The notes under the pieces: model-generated | Told to the model about the DNA's origin: nothing | Databases searched by the model: none | The model's input: the letters and a program-made list of their open reading frames with translations, nothing else | Shown: positions 25,236-34,195 of the stretch, in pieces | Layout of the letters: the number at the start of each line of letters is the position of its first letter | Position numbering within the stretch: the first letter of the stretch is position 1 | Assembly (NCBI GenBank): GCA_900319715.1 | Contig: ONPM01000037.1 | Span: 1-47,001 of the forward strand | Direction: 5' to 3' | Source of the DNA: an uncultured Prevotella sp. | Lineage (GTDB): Bacteria; Bacteroidota; Bacteroidia; Bacteroidales; Bacteroidaceae | Length of the DNA stretch: 47,001 bases | Position numbers and translations under genes: made by a program

Positions 25236-27557
25236 ATGAAAAGTAACAACGGACAACACGGATTTCATGGATTTTGGAGAAAGGCCGTGGTGATGGCTGC
25301 GCTGGCGAATGCAGTAAGTATGAATGCCCAGGACGAACCCGACTCACTCCTGGCGGTAGAACTGCAGGGTGTGCAGGTGGTATCGACGCGAGCAACGAAC
25401 AAAACACCAGTGGCTTACACCAACATGGGGAAAGACGAGATCAAGGCCGTCAACTTCGGACAGGACGTGCCCTACCTGCTGTCGCTGACCCCCAGCATCA
25501 CCATGACCTCGGATGCAGGCAACGGCATCGGCTATACCTCACTCCGAGTGCGTGGCACGGATCCCAGCCGCATCAACATCACGGCCAACGGCATACCAAT
25601 GAACGACGCTGAGAGCGCCCAACTCTACTGGGTGAACATGGGCGACTTTGCCAGCAGCGTGCAGTCGATGCAAATCCAGCGCGGCGTGGGAACATCTACC
25701 AACGGTGCTGGCGCCTTCGGTGCTACGGTGAACATGCAGACGGAGAACATCGGCACAGAGCCATACGTAGGCCTCGACCTCTCTGGAGGATCCTACTACT
25801 CCCATAAGGAGACCCTCCGCTTCGGCACAGGACTCATCAAGGAGCACTGGGGACTGCAGGGCCGACTCTCGAACATCGGCTCAAAGGGCTATCTAGACCG
25901 TGCCTCGACGAAACTGAACTCCTACTTCCTGCAAGGCGGCTATTTCTCGGACAACACGGTGGTGAAACTGCTGACCTGGAACGGTGTCGAGGAGACCTAT
26001 CATGCCTGGAACTACACGTCGAAGTACGAGCAGAGCCTCTACGGCCGCACCTATAACTCCTGCGGCGAGTATTACGACGACAACGGCGACGTACATTATT
26101 ATGACGGCCAGACAGACAACTACCACCAGCAGAACTATCAGTTGCTGTGGAACCAGCGCATCACGGGCAACCTGAGCCTGAACATGACAGGCCACTACAC
26201 CAAGGGCCAGGGCTACTACGAGGAATACAAGAACGGGCGCAAACTGGTGGAGTATCTGCCTTACGGCCCCTGGTTCGATGCCGAGGCTGGCGGCAACCCC
26301 AAGCTGAAGAGCGACCTCATCCGCCAGAAGAAGATGGACAATGACTTCTTTGCCGTCGTGGCCTCATTGGTCTACAACAACCGCGAGGGCATCGAGGCCA
26401 CTGTCGGCGGTGGCTGGAACAAGTACGACGGCGACCACTTCGGACTGGTGAAATGGGTGAAGAACGTGCCGCAGGGACTGGAACTGCTGCCCGACTTTGA
26501 ATACTATCGCGACAATGCCAAGAAGACAGACTGGAATGTCTATGGTAAAGTGAACTACGAATTTGCCCGCGGCCTGAACGGCTTCCTCGACCTTCAGTAC
26601 CGCCATATCGGCATCCGGATGCAAAACCCTGGCGACTGGTACGGCGCCAATGCCGATGGCAGATACGTGATCGACGAATCATTCAATTTCTTCAACCCCA
26701 AGTTCGGCCTGAACTACGACATCACCCCCAACCACAAGGTCTATGCCTCGTATGCCATCGCCCACAAAGAGCCGACGCGCAACGACTATGAGGACAATCT
26801 CGGCACGGAACTGAAGGCCGAGCGCCTGAACGACCTCGAGGCTGGCTACAAGTTCCAGAGCGAGCGTTTCTCGGCTGGAGCCAACATCTACTGGATGAGT
26901 TACAAGGATCAGTTCGTGCTGACAGGCGAACTGAACAACATCGGCGAGGCCATCGCCAAGAACGTCGGCAAGAGTTATCGCCTGGGCGTCGAACTGGAGG
27001 CAGCGTGGAAGCCCGCAGACTGGTTCCGCTGGGATGCCAACGCCACCCTGTCGAAAAACCGTGCGCAGGACTGGGACGTGACACTGATGGACGGTTCCGT
27101 GGAGAGTCTCGGCGACACCCCGCTGTCGTTCTCGCCAGACTTCATCCTGAACAACATCCTGACCTTCAACTATCGCGGCATGAAAGCCAGCGTGCAGAGC
27201 CAGTATGTAGGCGACCAGTATCTGACGAACACAGGGCTCAAGAGTTATCAGACACTCGACGACAATGGCAGGCCCATCGACGTAAGCATGATGCTCGACG
27301 GCCACTTCACCACGAATATCGACCTCAGTTACACCTTCGCCCTGAAGTCGCTGGGCATCAAGGACCTGACCCTCGGCGTGAGCCTCTACAATATCTTCTC
27401 CGCCAAATACGACAACAACGGCTGGGCCGCTCCTGCCTTCATCAAGGAGAACGGTCAGGTGAAGGCGACAGGCTGGGACACCTCAGACCAGTACGAGGCC
27501 GGCTTCGCCCCCTCGGCACCATTCAACGCGATGGCTCACCTGTCTGTCAATTTCTAA
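25236..27557 (+). CDS. TonB-dependent outer-membrane receptor, probable thiamine importer
   Basis: A 773-residue TonB-dependent receptor with an N-terminal signal peptide (ending near SMNAQ, residue 31), a short pre-plug region (ELQGVQVVSTRA, TonB-box-like), a plug domain (LRVRGTDPSRINITANGIPMND, IQRGVGTSTNGAGAFGATVN) and a 22-strand-type barrel ending in Phe. It has no N-terminal carboxypeptidase-like domain. Substrate is inferred from the TPP riboswitch upstream and pnuT and thiamine pyrophosphokinase downstream, the arrangement known for the Bacteroides thetaiotaomicron thiamine receptor. The first ATG at 25236 is used; an unusually polar, His- and Asn-rich N-region precedes the hydrophobic core. 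Confidence 0.9.
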   Translation: MKSNNGQHGFHGFWRKAVVMAALANAVSMNAQDEPDSLLAVELQGVQVVSTRATNKTPVAYTNMGKDEIKAVNFGQDVPYLLSLTPSITMTSDAGNGIGYTSLRVRGTDPSRINITANGIPMNDAESAQLYWVNMGDFASSVQSMQIQRGVGTSTNGAGAFGATVNMQTENIGTEPYVGLDLSGGSYYSHKETLRFGTGLIKEHWGLQGRLSNIGSKGYLDRASTKLNSYFLQGGYFSDNTVVKLLTWNGVEETYHAWNYTSKYEQSLYGRTYNSCGEYYDDNGDVHYYDGQTDNYHQQNYQLLWNQRITGNLSLNMTGHYTKGQGYYEEYKNGRKLVEYLPYGPWFDAEAGGNPKLKSDLIRQKKMDNDFFAVVASLVYNNREGIEATVGGGWNKYDGDHFGLVKWVKNVPQGLELLPDFEYYRDNAKKTDWNVYGKVNYEFARGLNGFLDLQYRHIGIRMQNPGDWYGANADGRYVIDESFNFFNPKFGLNYDITPNHKVYASYAIAHKEPTRNDYEDNLGTELKAERLNDLEAGYKFQSERFSAGANIYWMSYKDQFVLTGELNNIGEAIAKNVGKSYRLGVELEAAWKPADWFRWDANATLSKNRAQDWDVTLMDGSVESLGDTPLSFSPDFILNNILTFNYRGMKASVQSQYVGDQYLTNTGLKSYQTLDDNGRPIDVSMMLDGHFTTNIDLSYTFALKSLGIKDLTLGVSLYNIFSAKYDNNGWAAPAFIKENGQVKATGWDTSDQYEAGFAPSAPFNAMAHLSVNF

Positions 27558-27577
27558 TGAGATAATCGAAATCAGTC

Positions 27578-28180
27578 ATGATGATGACCTTCCTGGAAGC
27601 CCACTGGCTCGACATCTTCACCACGATACTCGGACTGCTCTATATCTGGCTCGAGTACAGGGCCCATATCGCCCTCTGGTTCGTAGGTGTCATCATGCCG
27701 GCCATGGACATTGTGCTCTATTGGGAGCACGGCCTCTACGGCGATGCCGGCATGGCCTGTTACTACACCCTGGCCGCCCTCTACGGCTTCTATGTCTGGA
27801 AGTTCAAGAAGACCAGGAAACTGAAACAGGAACTGCCCATCATCCGCATGCCGAGAAGGAAGTGCCTGCCTGCCACGCTGTGCTTCTTCCTGGCCTGGGG
27901 CGTCACCTATTATATATTAATAAGGTGGACCAACTCCACGGTGCCCGTACTCGACTCGTTCACCAACGCCCTCTCGTTCATCGGCATGTGGGCCTTGGCC
28001 CGTAAGTATTTGGAACAGTGGTTCTTCTGGATCGTGGTCGATGTCGTATGCTGTATGCTCTATGTCCAAAAGGGCATCCCCTTCAAAGCCGGACTCTACG
28101 GCCTCTATGTCATCATCGCCGTCGCAGGCTATTACAAGTGGAAGAAGATGACCAAAATCACCAAGTATGACCGAGTTTGA
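27578..28180 (+). CDS. pnuT: PnuC-family inner-membrane thiamine transporter (PnuT)
   Basis: A 200-residue PnuC-family protein with about seven hydrophobic segments and the family WFFWIVVDVVCCMLY and KAGLYGLYVIIA blocks. PnuC relatives carry vitamin precursors by facilitated diffusion, trapped by phosphorylation; here the riboswitch and the adjoining thiamine pyrophosphokinase identify thiamine as the cargo. It follows the receptor gene by 20 bp and its last 14 bases overlap the kinase gene. Alternative starts (ATG 27578, 27581 or 27584) change only the first one or two residues. Confidence 0.9.
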   Translation: MMMTFLEAHWLDIFTTILGLLYIWLEYRAHIALWFVGVIMPAMDIVLYWEHGLYGDAGMACYYTLAALYGFYVWKFKKTRKLKQELPIIRMPRRKCLPATLCFFLAWGVTYYILIRWTNSTVPVLDSFTNALSFIGMWALARKYLEQWFFWIVVDVVCCMLYVQKGIPFKAGLYGLYVIIAVAGYYKWKKMTKITKYDRV

Positions 28181-28775
28181 TGCCGTCATCCTGGCCGATG
28201 GAGCGTTCCCAACGGCTGAAGAGCCTCTGCGACTGCTACGAGAAGCGCCCTATGTCGTCTGCTGCGACGGTGCCGTCCGCCACTGGCCCCAGTGCGATGC
28301 CATCGTGGGCGACGGCGACTCCGTGCCTGAAGAACAGAGATGCCGCCTGACACAGATCGACGAGCAGGAAGACAACGACCTGACGAAGGCCACCCGCTAC
28401 TGTCTGTCGAAGGGCATGCGAAGGATTGTCTATCTGGGTGCGACAGGTCTGCGAGAGGACCACACCCTCGGCAATATCTCGCTGATGGCCCGCTACCAGC
28501 AGGAGTTCGGCGTGGAGCCCCTGCTGGCTACCGACTACGGCTGGCTGGTCGTGGCCGAGGGCGAAAGACGGTTCGAATCGTTCCCAGGCCAGCAGGTCAG
28601 CATCTTCAACCTCGACTGCCAGTCGCTCGCCTCTGAGGGTCTCCGCTGGCAGTCATACCCTTACACCCAGTGGTGGCAGGGCACGCTGAACGAAGCCACA
28701 GGCGACACCTTCCTGCTTCGAGGCGACGGGCGCTATATGGTGTATCGCACCTACCAGCGGAAAGACAAAGAATAA
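28167..28775 (+). CDS. thiamine pyrophosphokinase
   Basis: A 202-residue thiamine diphosphokinase transferring pyrophosphate from ATP to imported thiamine. Family motifs are VVCCDGAV, VGDGDSV (47-53) and the DNDLTKA segment (Asp-x-Asp-Leu-Thr-Lys), followed by YLGATGLREDHTLGN and a C-terminal TPK B1-like domain. It overlaps pnuT by 14 bp, so transport and trapping are translated together. This is the last gene of the riboswitch-controlled unit. No thiamine biosynthesis genes accompany it in the window. Confidence 0.92.
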   Translation: MTEFDAVILADGAFPTAEEPLRLLREAPYVVCCDGAVRHWPQCDAIVGDGDSVPEEQRCRLTQIDEQEDNDLTKATRYCLSKGMRRIVYLGATGLREDHTLGNISLMARYQQEFGVEPLLATDYGWLVVAEGERRFESFPGQQVSIFNLDCQSLASEGLRWQSYPYTQWWQGTLNEATGDTFLLRGDGRYMVYRTYQRKDKE

Positions 28776-28791
28776 TCCTTACAAAGTGCCA

Positions 28792-28851
28792 CTCAAAACT
28801 CGCGTATTTGCGGCCAACTCATCCTGAGGCCACAAATACGCGAGTTTTGAG
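28792..28851. terminator. 24-bp palindrome after the thiamine operon (probable terminator)
   Basis: A 24-bp stem with one mismatch (28792-28815 with 28828-28851) and a 12-base loop lies 17 bp past the kinase stop. No T-run follows, so it may act by RNA stability rather than classical termination. The rest of 28852-29320 has two repeat families (below) and no gene. Confidence 0.65.
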
Positions 28852-28951
28852 GCATTAGAGATAAGCATCTGATACAGAGACGATTGCAGCGGCGACGGCG
28901 ATTACGGGCGCCAAAAAGAGGCTCTGTGTCGCCTACCCCCGCCAGTTTAGT

Positions 28952-29063
28952 GTCGTTAAGATGCCTTCCAACACAGTGACTAAGGCTTAGTACGAGAGTA
29001 AGGGATGCCTTCCATATAGGTATAACAGGCATCTCCCACACTCGTAGAAGACATCTTAACGAC
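28952..29063. repeat. dispersed ~113-bp intergenic repeat, copy 2
   Basis: This copy has perfect 12-bp inverted ends (GTCGTTAAGATG at 28952-28963, CATCTTAACGAC at 29052-29063) and matches 1951-2064 over its length, with internal AGAGTAAGGGATGCC and AGGCATCTCCC. It contains no ORF. It resembles a miniature inverted-repeat element. Confidence 0.78.
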
Positions 29064-29176
29064 CATCAACTGCCATCCCTAACAGAAATCGGACAGAAAT
29101 CTCTCCCATTTGCGCCTATTTCGAGCAAAATGAAGAGGCTATTTTTAGGCAAGTTTTCTTTACAAAGTATCTTTTT

Positions 29177-29279
29177 CTCCCCCTAAGTAGGGGGAGTCAG
29201 AGGGGGACTGATCAGCCTCATCATTCCCTGCTCTGACCCTTGCTCAGACCACCCCTACCCCTCCTGCTCAGGAGGGGAA
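29177..29279. repeat. pair of inverted copies of a C/G-rich dispersed repeat
   Basis: One copy (29177-29214: CTCCCCCTAAGTAGGGGGAG then CAGAGGGGGACTGA) faces a second in reverse orientation (29245-29279: CAGACCACCCC..CTCAGGAGGGG). Two more copies are at 39015-39050 (plus) and 41347-41384 (minus). Each contains a short perfect palindrome able to form a hairpin. Confidence 0.72.
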
Positions 29280-29320
29280 AAGATGACAAAAGAGCCGTTA
29301 GTATTAAACTAGTGTTTTCG

Positions 29321-29328
29321 TACCTTTG
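29321..29328 (+). promoter_or_regulatory. -7 box TACCTTTG for the serpin gene
   Basis: TACCTTTG lies 34 bp before ATG 29363. It is followed by AG rather than the usual CA. Confidence 0.65.
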
Positions 29329-29362
29329 AGGTTTATATAATAGAGACCAAAATGTTCTGCAT

Positions 29363-31226
29363 ATGAAAAAATATCTATTATTACTGAGTTTGGCAGTTGG
29401 CAGCATGACGGCCAATGCCGAAGCCCCCAAGCGCCCCATGCTGGAGCAGGGAAAATCGTGGGTCTATGCCTATCACCATTTTGAAGATCGTGAATCGCCA
29501 GACACTGGCAACCATTACTACGACAAAGAAGTGTGGTTCGTTTACTACACTCTTAAAGGCGACACCATCATCAACGACGTCCAGTATATGAAGATGTACA
29601 AACATGACGAGCACAGTGGCATGGAAACTTACACTGGTGCCCTCCGAGAGGACGAAGAAGGATGTGTGTATTCGTGGGATGGAAATGGAGACAAATTATG
29701 TTTTGACCTCGACATACACTTAGACGAGTGGCAGCAATACTCCAACGTAACCCGCGTCGCAGAGACTATCAAGGTGGATGGCAAGTTGTTCCGTAGATTC
29801 CGTTATTGGGGTACCATTCCAAACGGAAGTACTGTTGACATAGGCTATCCATGCGTGGAGGGCGTTGGTTTCTCCGGGGCTGGTATGGTGCTCAATCCCT
29901 TTATCCCAAAGCCAACCTGCATCTGTGACTATATGGAGTTGTATGCCGTCATTGGCAAAGATTTCTATTTCACCGCCTCCGACTTCGATGCTCCCAAGGA
30001 GATCGAACTCGCTGAGGGTGAGCAGCAACTGATAGAGAGCAACAACGACTTCGCCTTCAACCTCTTCCGCAAGGCCCGTGGCGACAAGAGTAAGATACTT
30101 TCGCCGCTCAGCATCACCTTCGCCTTAGGTATGCTGAATAACGGGGCCGATGGCCAGACCCTGAAGGAGATCAACCAGACACTCGGCTTTGGAGAGGCTG
30201 GGGCTGATGCCATCAATGCCTTCTGTCAGAAGATGCTCAAGGAAGCCAACACGCTCGACGAGAAGACCAAGGCCCTCATCGCCAACACCATCTTCGTGAA
30301 CGAAGGCCGGGGCTACCGCCTGCAGGAGGGTTTCATCGACAAGGCCAATACCTACTACAACGCTGAGCCCCAGAACCGTGACTTCAATGATGGCGAAACC
30401 ATGAACGTCATCAACCAATGGGCCAACGACCATACGGAAGGGATGATCCCTACGGTGCTCAGCGAAGACTCATTTAATCCTGATGCCGTCAGTTATCTCC
30501 TCAACGCCCTCTATTTCAAGGGCATGTGGAGCAATCCCTTCAGAAAAGACATGACGCGGAATGAGTCCTTTGGCGGAGGAGAAGAAATACACAGAGAACG
30601 ACCTCTATCAGGCCGTCGTGCTACCCTATGGCAACGGCGCCTACCAGATGACCGTCTTCCTGCCTCGTGAGAACAAGACCGTAGGCGAGGTGCTTGAAAC
30701 CCTTAACGGCAGCAACTGGCAGTTTGACAGTTTGCCCACAGAAGTCGACCTGAAACTGCCTCGCTTTGAGACAGATACCTATCAGCCTCTGGTAAAGGAG
30801 ATGTCTGAATTAGGTATGCCCTCTGCCTTCACTTTACTTGCCGAGTTCCCCTGGTTCTGCAATACGCCAGTCTATATCAGCAATATGTTCCAAGTGGCCA
30901 AGATCAAACTCGACGAAGAGGGCACGGAGGCAGCCGCCGTCACCGTGATAGGAGTTGATTCGAGTGCCGAGCCTGATGAGCCAAAGCGATTCCACGCCAA
31001 TCGCCCCTTCCTCTACATCATCAGCGAACAGTCCACAGGCGCCATCTTCTTCATCGGCCAGTACACAGGCGGTGTGACGGCTGACGTCAGAAGCGGCATT
31101 GTCGGCACGAAGTCAGAGTCCAAGACGGCCTCTAACCATCAGATTTACAACCTCTCAGGCCAGCGTCTGAGCAAGGAGCCTGCCCGAGGCCTCTATATCA
31201 AGGATGGCAAGGTCATGATCAAATAA
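29363..31226 (+). pseudogene. secreted serpin with Prevotella-type N-terminal domain, frameshifted
   Basis: Two frames make one protein of about 610 residues. Frame 1 (29363 on) has a signal peptide (ends near TANAE), a 190-residue domain like the protein at 46148-46876 (MLEQGKSWVY.., LKGDTIINDVQYMKMY) and a serpin core (FNLFRKARGDKSKILSPLSI). After NESFGGGEE (about 30580-30590) it leaves frame; KYTENDLYQAVVLPYGNGAY continues in frame 2 to the stop at 31224-31226. About 35 bp seem lost at the join. The hinge EEGTEAAAVT marks an inhibitory type, with P1 near Ser of VDSSAE by counting. A C-terminal tail (IYNLSGQRL..RGLYIKDGK) follows. Serpins trap serine/cysteine proteases. Confidence 0.82.
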
Positions 31227-31252
31227 GGGCAGGAAATACCCACACGTTTGAT

Positions 31253-31284
31253 ATGTCGGAGTGGCAAAAGAGCCGCTCCGACAT
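31253..31284 (+). terminator. terminator after the serpin
   Basis: A 13-bp stem (31253-31265 with 31272-31284, one G-U-type pair) and 6-base loop are followed by TCTATTTTAATTTCTTT. Confidence 0.82.
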
Positions 31285-31346
31285 TCTATTTTAATTTCTT
31301 TAACCTAAAAAGAATTGTGTGCGTGCAAAAAATTGCTAATTCGCAC

Positions 31347-31376
31347 TTGCCTTTTCGTATTTTCTTTGTACCTTTG
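31347..31376 (+). promoter_or_regulatory. pckA promoter (-33 TTG, -7 TACCTTTG)
   Basis: TTG at 31347-31349 is separated by 19 bp from TACCTTTG at 31369-31376, which is followed by CA. The ATG at 31426 is 49 bp downstream. Confidence 0.78.
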
Positions 31377-31425
31377 CACCGCATTTCGAAAATAGTAACA
31401 ACTTAAATAATAAACAGTTAGTAAT

Positions 31426-32845
31426 ATGGCAAAGTTAGATTTGACACAGTATGGCATCACCGGTTCAACCGTGATTGCTCACAATCCGTCGTATGAGTAC
31501 CTCTTCGAAGAGGAATCTATACCGGCCGCTCGCCTAAGGACAAGTACATCGTGAAGGATGCACAGAGCGAGGACAAGGTATGGTGGACTTCTGAGGAATA
31601 CAAGAACGACAACCACCCCATGTCTGAGGACGTTTGGGCCAAGGTGAAGGAGATCGCCATCAAGGAACTTTGCAACAAGAACCTGTATGTGATGGACGCT
31701 TTCTGCGGTGCCAACGAGGCTACCCGTCTGCGTGTCCGTTTCATCGTCGAGGTGGCCTGGCAGGCTCACTTCGTGAAGAACATGTTCATCCAGCCTACCG
31801 CTGAGGAACTGGAGAGTTTCGAGCCTAACTTCGTGATCTACAACGCCTCTAAGGCTAAGGTCGAGAACTACAAGGAACTGGGTCTGAACTCAGAGACCTG
31901 TGTGGCCTTCAACACCACAACCCGCGAGCAGTGCATCATCAACACCTGGTACGGTGGTGAGATGAAGAAGGGTATGTTCTCTATGATGAACTACTATCTG
32001 CCCCTGCAGGGTATCGCTTCCATGCACTGCTCTGCCAACACCGATATGGAGGGTAAGAACACCGCTATCTTCTTCGGCCTCTCTGGTACAGGTAAGACCA
32101 CGCTGAGCACCGATCCGAAGCGTCTGCTCATTGGTGACGACGAGCACGGATGGGACGACGAGGGTGTGTTCAACTTCGAGGGCGGCTGCTATGCCAAGGT
32201 GATCAACCTCGACAAGGAAAGCGAGCCCGATATCTACAACGCTATCCGTCGCGACGCCCTGCTCGAGAACGTCACTGTCGACGAGGCTGGTAAGATCGAC
32301 TTCGCTGACAAGAGCGTGACTGAGAACACCCGTGTCTCTTATCCTATCAACCACATCGAGAAGATTGCCCAGAAGGTGAACGGCAAGAGCGCTGGTCCTG
32401 AGGCTAAGAACGTGATCTTCCTCTCTGCTGACGCCTTCGGCGTGCTGCCTCCCGTATCTATCCTGACTCCGGAGCAGACGAAGTACTACTTCCTCTCTGG
32501 TTTCACAGCCAAGCTCGCTGGTACAGAGCGTGGCATCACAGAGCCCACTCCTACCTTCAGCGCTTGCTTCGGCCAGGCCTTCCTCGAGTTGCACCCCACC
32601 AAGTATGCTGAGGAACTCGTGAAGAAGATGGAGAAGAGCGGTGCCAAGGCTTACCTCGTGAACACTGGTTGGAACGGTACCGGCAAGCGTATCTCCATCA
32701 AGGATACCCGTGGTATCATCGACGCCATCCTGGGCGGTGACATCCTGAACGCTCCTACCAAGAAGATTCCTTACTTCGACTTCGAGGTTCCCACAAGGGC
32801 AACGAGGCCGGTAAGGCACTCGTCGCTGCAGGACCGAAACTGTAA
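31426..32845 (+). pseudogene. pckA: phosphoenolpyruvate carboxykinase (ATP) with two out-of-frame gaps
   Basis: The start (MAKLDLTQYGITGS.., ATG 31426) and the end ([19 protein letters not shown] 32843-32845) are both recognisable, but in different frames from the body. After YEYLFEEE (31515) the sequence jumps to [12 protein letters not shown] (from 31518), lacking about 25 residues (roughly 73 bp). After FDFEVPT (32796) it jumps to KGNEAGK, lacking about 40 residues (roughly 120 bp). The body is intact: [13 protein letters not shown] is the kinase 1a P-loop, [19 protein letters not shown] the metal site. The body frame alone ends at 32894. The enzyme interconverts oxaloacetate and PEP and is central to succinate-forming metabolism, so true loss would be surprising; assembly error is a serious alternative. 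Confidence 0.85.
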
Positions 32846-32906
32846 GAAGTCTGAGGCGAGGGGTATTCTCTTACCTCTCACCTCTATCCACTGACCACTA
32901 TCATAG

Positions 32907-32947
32907 AATTGGCTGTGCCGAAAGGTGCAGCCAATTTGTTTGTTTTT
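32907..32947 (+). terminator. terminator after pckA
   Basis: A 13-bp stem (32907-32919 with 32924-32936, two wobble pairs) capped by a GAAA tetraloop is followed by TTGTTTGTTTTT. Confidence 0.88.
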
Positions 32948-33023
32948 CCGTTAATATAGCCAAATTATGACATATTTTCTTTAATTATAAGGTGAAAATG
33001 ACGAGTTTTTGCGGAATTGTGAG

Positions 33024-33031
33024 TAACTTTG
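33024..33031 (+). promoter_or_regulatory. -7 box TAACTTTG for the envelope gene cluster
   Basis: TAACTTTG followed by CA lies 36 bp before ATG 33068. No further -7 box was found until 39894, so DUF6242 to the second skp gene may be one transcript. Confidence 0.7.
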
Positions 33032-33067
33032 CAGCCGTATTGTGAGTAAACTGTATATCAGACAAGA

Positions 33068-34195
33068 ATGAACAAGCATATTTCTGCACTCTTCGCCTTG
33101 ATGATGGGGGCGCTGATGATGACGTCGTGCCTCAAGTCAGACGACAGCAGCAGTTCGATTATTTATAACAACGACACAGCCATCACCGCCTTCAGCCTGA
33201 CGACCGTGAACCGCTATATCCATACCACCTCCAAGAGTGGTAAGGACACTATCAATAAGAAGGCAATATCCAATCCCGTCACATTCTATATCGACCATTA
33301 CAACAAGAGGATCTATAACGCAGACTCTCTGCCTGCCGACTGTGACCTGAAGCACGTGGTGACAAGCATCAGCACCAAGAACAGCGGAGCGATTGCCATC
33401 AAGAGCCTGATCAGCGACACCCTGTTCGTATACAACGCAACAGACTCTATCGACTTCACGCAGACAAGGGAGATCCGCATCTATGCCCAGGACCGCAGCA
33501 CCTATCGCGCCTATCAGGTGACCGTCAACAAGCATCAGGCAGCCACTGGCAAGTTGCTGTGGGAAGAGATGCCTGCCGGCAGTTACCCCGTCGACGAGGT
33601 GAAGGAGGAATGGGAACAGATCGTGGCCAATGCAGGGCTGGACCGTTTCATCGGAGCCGGCACGACAGAGGCCTACGCTTTCGATAAGGAAGGCCACCTG
33701 ATGGTGACGACAGACCAAGGAGCCACATGGGAGATAGACGATCTCGACGACGACCTGTCGCTGCTGCCGCACGAGAGTGTCGCCTTCGTCTCCTATCCCT
33801 TTGAGGCCAACGAGCAGACAGACTATCAGATGATTGTAGGAGAGTCGGGCGAGATCGGAAACGAGAGCAGTGTGTGGCGCAAGATCGTGGAATACGGTGA
33901 CGACAGCCAGCCTGGCAAGTGGGTCTACATGCCCTATGAGTCCTATAACAAATACTACCTGCCCAACCTGCCTGGCATGAGCCTCGTATGGTTCCACAAG
34001 ACCGTCATGGCCATCAGCAGCACTTATATCCTCATCACCAGAGACGGCGGCATCACATGGAAGGAATCAGCGACGATGCAACTCCCTGCAGGCGACCTGA
34101 TGAATGTGGAAGCCCGCACAGACGACAAGGGCGCCCTCTGGCTCAAGGAAAAGAACTCGGACAAAGTATGGCGAGGAATATTGGTGGAAGAATAA
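33068..34195 (+). CDS. DUF6242-type lipoprotein with Asp-box repeats
   Basis: A 375-residue lipoprotein; the signal peptide ends at a lipobox MMTSC, giving Cys21 as the lipidated residue, followed by an acidic/Ser linker (LKSDDSSSS). The first 150 residues form a beta-rich domain; the C-terminal part has BNR/Asp-box-like turns (VTTDQGATWE, ITRDGGITWK) of a propeller. In Bacteroidales a gene of this type (DUF6242) commonly precedes a DUF6089 gene and uppS, as here. Function is not known. The last 28 bases overlap the next gene. Confidence 0.82.
   Translation: MNKHISALFALMMGALMMTSCLKSDDSSSSIIYNNDTAITAFSLTTVNRYIHTTSKSGKDTINKKAISNPVTFYIDHYNKRIYNADSLPADCDLKHVVTSISTKNSGAIAIKSLISDTLFVYNATDSIDFTQTREIRIYAQDRSTYRAYQVTVNKHQAATGKLLWEEMPAGSYPVDEVKEEWEQIVANAGLDRFIGAGTTEAYAFDKEGHLMVTTDQGATWEIDDLDDDLSLLPHESVAFVSYPFEANEQTDYQMIVGESGEIGNESSVWRKIVEYGDDSQPGKWVYMPYESYNKYYLPNLPGMSLVWFHKTVMAISSTYILITRDGGITWKESATMQLPAGDLMNVEARTDDKGALWLKEKNSDKVWRGILVEE

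Noticed and set aside
31890-32819. Minus-strand open frame of 309 codons within pckA
   Set aside because: Antisense shadow of the carboxykinase body.
33988-34167. Longer N-terminus for the DUF6089 protein
   Set aside because: The added residues are an Arg/His/Gln-rich shadow of the previous gene, and ATG 34168 gives a proper signal peptide.
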